Source: Oscillibacter sp. UBA6647
GTDB lineage: Bacteria > Bacillota > Clostridia > Oscillospirales > Oscillospiraceae
Direction of reading: 5' to 3'
Assembly (NCBI GenBank): GCA_002455655.1
Contig: DKLF01000017.1
Span: forward strand, 1 to 9,997
DNA length: 9,997 nt
The notes under the pieces were generated by a model. That model was not told the DNA's origin and did no database searches. It saw only the letters and a list, made by a program, of their open reading frames with translations. Each line of letters opens with the position of its first letter. Position 1 is the first letter of the stretch. Below are positions 1 to 5,762 of this stretch, in pieces. The position numbers and the translations under genes are program-made.

Positions 1-37
1 GCTTTTCACTCTTTTGGCAAAATACGCACTCTCCAAA

Positions 38-54
38 GCACCGGGGCCCGGTGC
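38..54. repeat. Short perfect inverted repeat beyond the ftsH terminator
   Basis: Arms GCACCGGG (38-45) and CCCGGTGC (47-54) are exact reverse complements around one central base. Read on the minus strand, the direction of ftsH transcription, the second arm is followed by only TTT, so it would be a poor terminator. It could act as a back-up hairpin that stabilises a 3' end, or be a chance G+C-rich palindrome. The rest of 1-73 shows no gene, promoter or RNA that I can support. Confidence 0.3.
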
Positions 55-73
55 GGGCGCGGGAACGGTTCTC

Positions 74-108
74 AAAAAAGCCCCGCCGTCGGACAAACGG
101 CAGGGCTT
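74..108 (-). terminator. Rho-independent terminator of the gdpP-ftsH operon
   Basis: On the minus strand, 11 nt after the ftsH stop codon, a 12-bp stem forms between AAGCCCTGCCGT (108-97) and ACGGCGGGGCTT (89-78). It has one T-G wobble and a 7-nt loop, and runs directly into six T residues (79-74, the last two pairing at the stem base). This is a textbook intrinsic terminator and marks the end of the six-gene minus-strand transcript. Confidence 0.92.
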
Positions 109-119
109 CTATTATGCGC

Positions 120-1964
120 TTACGCCCGAGCTGAGGCCTCCACCACGGTCAAAAATTCCTGGCGCGTCATTGTCTCGTTGGCCAGCAGAAAGTTTGCCAC
201 CGAGTCGAGCTGGGAGCGCCGCTCCCGCAGAATCATTTCGCAACGGTCGTAGGCGGCAGTCACAATGCGGCGCACCTCCTCGTCGATCTGGGCGGCGATC
301 TGCTCAGAATAGCTGCGGCCCTGACCCATGGCCCGGCCCAGAAACACCTCGTCGTGGCCGGATTCAAAGGAGACGGTGCCAAGCTTTTCACTCATACCGT
401 AGGTGGCCACCATTTTGTGGGCAATGCGCGTGGCCCGCTGAATGTCGTTGCCCGCGCCGGTGGAGATGTCCCCCAGCACCAGACTTTCGGCGGCGCGGCC
501 CCCGAGAAGTGCCACAATCTGCTCTTCCAGATACCGCTTGGACATATAGGAGCGGTCCTCCTGCGGCAAAGATATGGTCATGCCCCCCGTCTGTCCGCGG
601 GGTACTATGGAAATTTGATTTACCGGATCGTGGCTTGGCAGCGCGTGCATCACGATGGCGTGGCCCGCCTCGTGGAAGGCGGTGAGCCGACGCTCGTGCT
701 CGGGAATCACCCGGCTTTTCTTCTCCGGCCCGGCGATGACCTTGATCTCCGCCTCCTTCAAATCCGCCATGGTGATGAACTTCTGGTTCCGCCGGGCCGC
801 CAGCAGCGCCCCCTCGTTGGTGAGGTTTTCAAGGTCTGCTCCGGTGAAGCCGGGGGTTCCCTTGGCCACCTCGCTCAAATCAACATCCTCAGACAGGGGT
901 TTTCCCCGGGTGTGTACCTTAAGAATTTCTTCCCGTCCACGAATGTCGGGAAGACCCACAAACACCTGCCGGTCAAACCGGCCGGGACGCAGCAGGGCCG
1001 GGTCCAGCACGTCCACCCGGTTGGTGGCGGCCAGCACCACCACCCCTTCGTTGGCGGAAAAGCCGTCCATCTCCACCAGAAGCTGATTCAAGGTCTGCTC
1101 CCGCTCGTCGTGTCCGCCGCCCACGCCGGTGCCTCTCTGGCGGCCCACGGCGTCAATCTCGTCGATGAATACGATACAGGGCGTGGTCTTCACCGCTTCT
1201 TTAAACAGGTCCCGCACCCGGGACGCGCCCACGCCCACGTAAAGCTCCACAAAGTCCGACCCGGAGATGGACAAAAAGCCCACCCCGGCCTCTCCCGCCA
1301 CAGCCTTTGCAAGCAGGGTCTTGCCGGTGCCCGGAGGGCCCACCAGCAGCACACCCTTTGGAATCCGGGCGCCCAACTCAGTGTACTTTTGCGGGTCCTT
1401 CAAAAACTCCACAATCTCCCGCAGCTCTTCCTTCTCCTCGTCGGCCCCCGCCACATCCGCAAAGGTGATGGACTTGTCCCGCTCGGAAAGCGCGTGCGTC
1501 CGGGCTTCGCTGAAGCGGTTCATCCGGTCCGGACCGCCCGCCCCGCCGGAGCGGACGGACATGAGATACCACATGCCGCCCAGCAGCAACGCCGCCGCCA
1601 CATAGGGCAGCAAAATCGCCAGCCAGTTGGTGGAATGATCCGCGCGGTAGTTGTAGGAGGTGATGATGCCCTTGGCGGCCTGCTCTTGAATCAGGTCGTT
1701 CAAGTCGCTGTAAAACAGCTCAAAATCATACAGTTCGTGGACTGCGGTGGTACTGCCGTTGATCTGCGTGCGCAGATGCAATGTCAGCGTATTGTTGAAG
1801 ATGTCAAGACTTTCCACCTTCTCCTGCTTGATAAGGCGCACCACCTCAGAATACTCCAGCGGCTCGGCAACAGAGCTGCTGCGCCACAGATACATGGCGC
1901 ACAGCAGCATCACCACCGCCAGGAAGACAAAGGTCATTGCGTTTGTGGCTTTTGAATTTTTCAA
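120..1964 (-). CDS. ftsH: ATP-dependent zinc metalloprotease FtsH
   Basis: Membrane-anchored hexameric AAA+ protease that extracts and degrades misfolded membrane proteins and short-lived regulators. The 614 aa are normal for Firmicutes. Visible parts: transmembrane helix about 9-27, extracytoplasmic domain 28-112, second helix about 114-135, Walker A GPPGTGKT 209-216, Walker B FIDEID 266-271, second region of homology with arginine fingers R326 and R329, zinc site HEAGH 431-435 with E432 catalytic, and the third zinc ligand D507 in TGAGND. The pore loop reads YVGVG (242-246), with tyrosine where FtsH usually has phenylalanine. The start is TTG: AAAGGAG (1981-1975) lies 10 nt upstream, whereas the next ATG (codon 10) has no ribosome binding site and would cut into the first helix. 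It is the last gene of the operon, 34 nt after hpt and 11 nt before the terminator. In B. subtilis ftsH also follows tilS-hprT. Confidence 0.97.
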   Translation of the reverse strand: MKNSKATNAMTFVFLAVVMLLCAMYLWRSSSVAEPLEYSEVVRLIKQEKVESLDIFNNTLTLHLRTQINGSTTAVHELYDFELFYSDLNDLIQEQAAKGIITSYNYRADHSTNWLAILLPYVAAALLLGGMWYLMSVRSGGAGGPDRMNRFSEARTHALSERDKSITFADVAGADEEKEELREIVEFLKDPQKYTELGARIPKGVLLVGPPGTGKTLLAKAVAGEAGVGFLSISGSDFVELYVGVGASRVRDLFKEAVKTTPCIVFIDEIDAVGRQRGTGVGGGHDEREQTLNQLLVEMDGFSANEGVVVLAATNRVDVLDPALLRPGRFDRQVFVGLPDIRGREEILKVHTRGKPLSEDVDLSEVAKGTPGFTGADLENLTNEGALLAARRNQKFITMADLKEAEIKVIAGPEKKSRVIPEHERRLTAFHEAGHAIVMHALPSHDPVNQISIVPRGQTGGMTISLPQEDRSYMSKRYLEEQIVALLGGRAAESLVLGDISTGAGNDIQRATRIAHKMVATYGMSEKLGTVSFESGHDEVFLGRAMGQGRSYSEQIAAQIDEEVRRIVTAAYDRCEMILRERRSQLDSVANFLLANETMTRQEFLTVVEASARA

Positions 1965-1974
1965 CGGGTCCTCA

Positions 1975-1981
1975 CTCCTTT
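1975..1981 (-). promoter_or_regulatory. Ribosome binding site that fixes the TTG start of ftsH
   Basis: On the minus strand AAAGGAG ends 10 nt before the TTG at 1964-1962. No comparable site precedes the first ATG (1937-1935), where the upstream bases are A-rich codons of the N-terminus. The spacing and the conserved lysine-rich cytoplasmic start of the protein support TTG initiation. Confidence 0.8.
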
Positions 1982-1982
1982 G

Positions 1983-1997
1983 CGGGCCAATCGCCCG
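1983..1997 (-). other. Small hairpin in the hpt-ftsH gap
   Basis: CGGGC (1997-1993) and GCCCG (1987-1983) can pair around a 5-nt GATTG loop. The hairpin sits one base after the hpt stop codon and almost touches the ftsH Shine-Dalgarno. No T-tract follows, so it is not a terminator. It could affect FtsH translation or protect an mRNA end after processing. A five-pair stem in G+C-rich DNA may also be chance. Confidence 0.35.
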
Positions 1998-1998
1998 T

Positions 1999-2550
1999 TT
2001 AGCGGGAATAAACCTCCGGCTTCAGCACACCGATATAGGGGACATTCCGATACTGTTGGCAATAGTCCAGTCCGTAGCCCACCACAAACTCATCCGGCAC
2101 CACAAAGCCGACATAATCAGCGTTGACGGCCTTAGTCCTGCGGGAGGGCTTATCCAGCAGCGTTACGATGGTGATGGAGGCGGCGCCCCGGGTTTTGAAA
2201 TACTCGCTGAGAAACGCAAGGGTATTGCCAGAGTCCAGAATATCCTCCACCACGATGACGTGCCGGTCCGTGATGTCCTGCTGAATGTCATGGACAATCT
2301 TCACCCGGCCGGAGGAACTGGTGGCGTTTTCATAGGAGCTGACGGCGATATACTCCACATCGCTTTTCACCTGACAGGCCCGCACCAAATCGGCCATAAA
2401 CAGAAAGCAGCCCTTTAACACGCCCAGAAACAGCGGATTCTTTCCCTCAAATTCCTTGTACAGCTCCTCGCCCAGCTCCGCGATACGGGTTTGAATCTGC
2501 TCCTCCGTCACCAGAATTTTGAGGATGTCGTTTTCCATCTCACTTCTCAT
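1999..2550 (-). CDS. hpt: Hypoxanthine (guanine) phosphoribosyltransferase
   Basis: Cytoplasmic purine-salvage enzyme that joins hypoxanthine or guanine to PRPP, giving IMP or GMP and pyrophosphate. At 183 aa it has the usual bacterial length. Visible motifs: the LKG loop 45-47 that binds pyrophosphate, SSY 71-73, the PRPP signature VVEDILDSGNTL 100-111 with acidic pair E102/D103, K134 in LLDKPSRR, and the base-binding stretch VPDEFVVGYGLDY 151-163. The reading frame stays open upstream to 2865, but that part lies inside tilS and matches no known domain. The ATG at 2550 has GAGGGAGAG just upstream and overlaps the tilS stop as ATGA, implying translational coupling; a second in-frame ATG at 2538 is possible. 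Firmicute HPRT is a known (p)ppGpp target. The family assignment is secure; hpt, hprT and hpt-1 are alternative symbols. Confidence 0.95.
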   Translation of the reverse strand: MRSEMENDILKILVTEEQIQTRIAELGEELYKEFEGKNPLFLGVLKGCFLFMADLVRACQVKSDVEYIAVSSYENATSSSGRVKIVHDIQQDITDRHVIVVEDILDSGNTLAFLSEYFKTRGAASITIVTLLDKPSRRTKAVNADYVGFVVPDEFVVGYGLDYCQQYRNVPYIGVLKPEVYSR

Positions 2551-3878
2551 ATTGTCTCTCCCTCTATGTCTTCTGAATAAAATGTCACCCAATCGCCGGA
2601 CGCTCCGGCGGAAAATTCCAAATCCACGCCAAGATATGGCGCGGCCACAGGCCGCTCGCCTGTCCGCAGCACCGGCAAGCGGTCCCGCGTATCCGGGGAA
2701 ATCCCCGCGTCGGCAAACAGCCGCTTCAACGTCCGCGCGCCCCGACTTCCCGGCAGATTCATGCGGTCCCCGCTGCGCCAGAGTGTCACCTCCAGCGGCC
2801 CCGGTACGCACAGCCGATAGGAAATGCTCCCCGGCGGGCCCTCGCTCCCCAGAAGCACGCGCCATTTGCCAAATTCCACAATCTGTCCCCGCAAAAGCGG
2901 CACGGGCCGTGGCATGGGACTCGCTTTATAAAGCTCCAGCGCTTCTCCATTGTTGCGGGCCAGCAGCCCGTAGGGCAAAGAACACTCCCTGCCCTTTCCC
3001 AATGACAGTACGGCCCCCGCGTGGGCCGCGGACAAATCCCTCCGCCGTCCGCAGACTGTTTCCATCAGCCCCAGCACCATCCTGCCGCGAAGGGCCTCCG
3101 GCGCGGCGCGCAGGACTTCCCACGGTAAAACGGCGCGATCCCCGGACAGCTCGGTCTTTTCCAGCAGCTTTGCCGCAAGCTCATCCAACAGCGCATCCTC
3201 CGCCGCCAGAAGTGCGGCGGAGCGAGCCATATTTTGCGCGGCTTTGGGGTTAATTTCCCGCAGCACCGGCAAAACCCTGTGCCGAAGCAAATTCCGCGCC
3301 GCGTCGTCCTCGTCGTTCGTCTCGTCCTCCACATGGGGCAGGCCTCGGGCATGGGCGTAATCCGCAAGTTGCGCCCGGGTCAGCTCTAAAAACGGGCGAC
3401 AGATATTTCCCCGCACGGCGGGAATCCCCAATCCGGCGGAGCCGGTGCCCCGGCAAAGGTTTAACAGCATGGTCTCCGCGTTGTCGTCGGCATGATGTGC
3501 TGTGAGAATGGCGGCGCTGCGCCGCTTGGCGGCGGCTTCCTCCAAAAAGGCATACCGCAGCCGCCGGGCGGCTTCCTCCAGAGAAAGACCATCTTCCTCC
3601 GCCAGCGCCCGGGCGTCGCCCCGGTCGGAGGCAAAGGGAATGCCCCTCTGGGCGCAATAGTCCCGGACAAAGACCTCGTCCCGGTCCGCCGAAGCACCCC
3701 GCAGTCCGTGGTGAAAATGGGCGGCAGAGACAGAAATATTCCGTCCCTCCGCCCAGCGCAGGGCAAAGTCCAGCAGGCACATGGAGTCCAGCCCCCCGGA
3801 CACGGCGCACAGCAGCTCCGTCCCGGCGGGAAAATGCGCCGTCATAAATTTTTCGGCGGAGGGCAGTTCAGTCCTCAT
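2547..3878 (-). CDS. tilS: tRNA(Ile)-lysidine synthase TilS
   Basis: Modifies C34 of the CAU-anticodon isoleucine tRNA to lysidine using ATP and lysine, so that the tRNA reads AUA instead of AUG. This is essential in most bacteria. The 443 aa match full-length TilS. N-terminal N-type ATP pyrophosphatase domain: P-loop SGGLDS 27-32, HFHHGLRG 54-61, EAARRLRYAF 102-111, TAHHADDNAET 126-136 and GTGSAGLGIP 144-153. A central helical part is followed by the small C-terminal TilS domain around 360-415, with RSGDRMNLPG and LKRLFADAGI. The start ATG at 3878 lies inside the last codons of dnaB (11-nt overlap); a GGAG sits 13 nt before it, slightly far, and ATG at codon 12 is a less likely alternative because the family keeps residues before the P-loop. 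Its stop overlaps the hpt start (ATGA). Confidence 0.95.
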   Translation of the reverse strand: MRTELPSAEKFMTAHFPAGTELLCAVSGGLDSMCLLDFALRWAEGRNISVSAAHFHHGLRGASADRDEVFVRDYCAQRGIPFASDRGDARALAEEDGLSLEEAARRLRYAFLEEAAAKRRSAAILTAHHADDNAETMLLNLCRGTGSAGLGIPAVRGNICRPFLELTRAQLADYAHARGLPHVEDETNDEDDAARNLLRHRVLPVLREINPKAAQNMARSAALLAAEDALLDELAAKLLEKTELSGDRAVLPWEVLRAAPEALRGRMVLGLMETVCGRRRDLSAAHAGAVLSLGKGRECSLPYGLLARNNGEALELYKASPMPRPVPLLRGQIVEFGKWRVLLGSEGPPGSISYRLCVPGPLEVTLWRSGDRMNLPGSRGARTLKRLFADAGISPDTRDRLPVLRTGERPVAAPYLGVDLEFSAGASGDWVTFYSEDIEGETI

Positions 3879-5220
3879 CGTCGTACCGTGTCTCCAGCGT
3901 GCCGAACATGGTATACTCCGGCACCCACTTCAGCTCCACCTTTCCCGTTTCGCCGTGGCGGTTTTTCGCCACGATGCACTCGGCGATGTTGCGCTTTTCG
4001 GAGTCCTCGTTATAGTAGTCGTCCCGGTAGAGAAAAAGCACGATGTCCGCGTCCTGCTCGATGGCGCCGGATTCCCGGAGGTCGGAGAGCATGGGGCGCT
4101 TGTCGTCCCGCTTCTCGTTGGCGCGGCTTAGCTGGCTCAGGCAAATCACGGGTACATCCAGTTCTTTGGCCATGATTTTCAACGTACGGGAGATGTCGGA
4201 AACCACCTGCTGACGGTTCTCCCCGCCCTTGCTTTTCCCCCCGGCGGAGGTCATCAACTGCAAATAGTCGATCACCACCAGACCCAGATTGTCAAGCCTG
4301 CGGCACTTGGCATTCATGTCCGCCACGGACAAAAGCGGGTTGTCGTCGATGCGGATATCCACCCGGTTAAGTACCGTGGCGGCGTCCGCAATTCTCTCCC
4401 AGTCCGTCTCCCGCAGGGAGCCGGTGCGCAGCTTGTTGCTCTCCACCAGCGCTTCGGAGGAAAGAAGGCGCAAAACAAGCTGCTCCTTGGACATCTCCAA
4501 GGAGAAGACGGCCACGGAACGGTCTGTCCCCTTGGCAACGTTCAGGGCCATGTTCAGGGCCATGGAGGTCTTGCCCATGCCGGGCCGGGCAGCCAGCAGA
4601 ATCAAATCCGACTTGTTCAGGCCCGTGATTTTCGTATCCAGCATGGAAAGGCCCGTGGACAGGCCCGGCATCCCCGAGGCGGACTCGCTCATTTCACTGA
4701 GCCGGTCCAGCACGTCCGGCAAAACCTGCCGGACGGGGGTCATCCCCTGCGCACCCTGTCCCCGGCGGATGGCAAAAATCCGCTGCTCCGCCGCTTCCAG
4801 CGTTTCGGCGGCCTCGCCGCCGCCCTCCTGCACCATGGCGGTAATCTCCGAGGCGGCCTGGGCCACCGCCCGCAGAAGGGCCTTATCCCGGACAATGGAG
4901 GCGTATTCCAGCACGTTTGCCGCCGTGGGAGTAATCTCAATCAGCTGTGCAAGATAGGCCCGGGTGGTGTTCTCGTCATAGGTGCCGTTTTTCTGCATCT
5001 CCTCCGCCACCGTGATCCCGTCGATGGGCCTCGCGTAGGTGAACATAGAGCAGATGGTTTCAAAAATCTCCCGGTTCTGACGCAGGTAAAAATCCTCAGG
5101 CCGCAGCTTGTCCACGACCTCCTTCACACAGTCCGGGTCGATGAGGACGGAACCCAGCACCGCCTGCTCCCCCTCTAAAGAGTGGGGCGTCTGGCGAAGA
5201 AGTAAATCTTCAATTGCCAC
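3868..5220 (-). CDS. dnaB: Replicative DNA helicase DnaB (DnaC in Bacillus naming)
   Basis: Hexameric 5'-3' helicase that unwinds DNA at the replication fork and binds primase and the helicase loader. The 450 aa are typical. The N-terminal helical domain (about 8-110, starting TPHSLEGEQAVLG) binds primase, a linker helix follows, and the RecA-type domain spans about 183-445. Walker A is ARPGMGKTS 211-219, Walker B LVVIDYLQLM 314-323, the SQLSR motif lies at 362-366, and the arginine-finger region KNRHGETG at 419-426. No intein interrupts the P-loop, a common DnaB insertion site. The start codon is GTG at 5220, supported by GGAGGTGA six bases upstream and by the conserved N-terminus. It lies 43 nt after rplI, the classical Firmicute neighbour, and overlaps tilS by 11 nt. 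Confidence 0.97.
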   Translation of the reverse strand: MAIEDLLLRQTPHSLEGEQAVLGSVLIDPDCVKEVVDKLRPEDFYLRQNREIFETICSMFTYARPIDGITVAEEMQKNGTYDENTTRAYLAQLIEITPTAANVLEYASIVRDKALLRAVAQAASEITAMVQEGGGEAAETLEAAEQRIFAIRRGQGAQGMTPVRQVLPDVLDRLSEMSESASGMPGLSTGLSMLDTKITGLNKSDLILLAARPGMGKTSMALNMALNVAKGTDRSVAVFSLEMSKEQLVLRLLSSEALVESNKLRTGSLRETDWERIADAATVLNRVDIRIDDNPLLSVADMNAKCRRLDNLGLVVIDYLQLMTSAGGKSKGGENRQQVVSDISRTLKIMAKELDVPVICLSQLSRANEKRDDKRPMLSDLRESGAIEQDADIVLFLYRDDYYNEDSEKRNIAECIVAKNRHGETGKVELKWVPEYTMFGTLETRYDDED

Positions 5221-5226
5221 GAAAAA

Positions 5227-5234
5227 TCACCTCC
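5227..5234 (-). promoter_or_regulatory. Strong Shine-Dalgarno for the GTG start of dnaB
   Basis: On the minus strand GGAGGTGA, an eight-base match to the 16S anti-Shine-Dalgarno, is separated by six bases (TTTTTC) from GTG 5220-5218. It decides the non-ATG start. The 43-nt rplI-dnaB gap that holds it shows no promoter. Confidence 0.85.
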
Positions 5235-5263
5235 GGGCGTGTTATTTGGATGCATGGTGCCGC

Positions 5264-5713
5264 TTACTTCTCCTCGTAGACGGACACGTACACGGTGCCG
5301 CTCACCTCGAAGCCCAGCTTGGCCCGGACCTCGTAGTTGCCGAATGCCTTGATCGGGTCCTCCAGAGCCAGCTTCTGCTTGGGGATGTCCACACTGTACT
5401 GCTTCATCAGCTCCTCGGAGATTTCCTTGGTGGTGATGGCGCCGAACAGCCGCCCGCCGGTTCCGGCCTTGGCGGTGACCTTGACCGGGCACTCCTTCAG
5501 CTTTTCCGCCGTGGCCTCGGCCTCGGCCTTCTGGCGAGCCTCCTCGGCCTTGCGGGCCTTTTCCTTCATGTTCATGGTGTTCACCGCGTCCGCCGTAGCG
5601 GCGGTGGCCAGCTTGCGGGGCAGCAGGAAATTCCGGGCGTAGCCCTCGGAAACCTCCACCATCTGGCCCTTCTTTCCCTGACCCTTCACATCCTGCATCA
5701 AAATCACTTTCAT
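5264..5713 (-). CDS. rplI: 50S ribosomal protein L9
   Basis: Binds 23S rRNA near the base of the L1 stalk and helps keep the reading frame during translation. The 149 aa equal the usual length. The N-terminal RNA-binding domain carries the L9 signature from G13 to A36 (GKKGQMVEVSEGYARNFLLP). A long Lys/Glu/Ala-rich connecting helix runs about 45-73, and the C-terminal domain includes GRLFGAITTKEISEEL at 87-102. The ATG at 5713 has AAGGAG eight bases upstream. It lies 40 nt after gdpP and 43 nt before dnaB; the gdpP-rplI-dnaB order is a conserved Firmicute cluster. No missing or odd residues seen. Confidence 0.97.
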   Translation of the reverse strand: MKVILMQDVKGQGKKGQMVEVSEGYARNFLLPRKLATAATADAVNTMNMKEKARKAEEARQKAEAEATAEKLKECPVKVTAKAGTGGRLFGAITTKEISEELMKQYSVDIPKQKLALEDPIKAFGNYEVRAKLGFEVSGTVYVSVYEEK

Positions 5714-5735
5714 CGGTATCTCTCCTTATTTGTCC

Positions 5736-5762
5736 GATCCTGCATAGGATCTTTTATTTTTT
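5736..5762 (+). terminator. Inverted repeat at the gdpP-rplI junction with plus-strand T-tract
   Basis: Perfect six-base arms GATCCT (5736-5741) and AGGATC (5746-5751) flank GCAT. On the plus strand they run into TTTTATTTTTT (5752-5762), the shape of a weak intrinsic terminator for antisense transcription. On the minus strand, the sense direction, the hairpin starts two bases after the gdpP stop codon and is followed by GGACAAAT, so it should not terminate the operon mRNA. It may instead be an mRNA processing or stability element between gdpP and rplI. The stem is short, so the function is uncertain. Confidence 0.4.

Noticed and set aside
354..1955. Open frame of 533 codons on the plus strand opposite ftsH
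   Set aside because: It is exactly antisense to a complete ftsH with all motifs. Its translation is rich in His, Gly, Arg and Pro, typical of shadow frames in G+C-rich genes, and it has no recognisable domain.
2551..2865. 105-codon N-terminal extension of the hpt frame
   Set aside because: It lies wholly inside tilS, is Arg/Gly/Ala-rich with no known fold, and the ATG at 2550 has a good ribosome binding site and gives a normal HPRT length.
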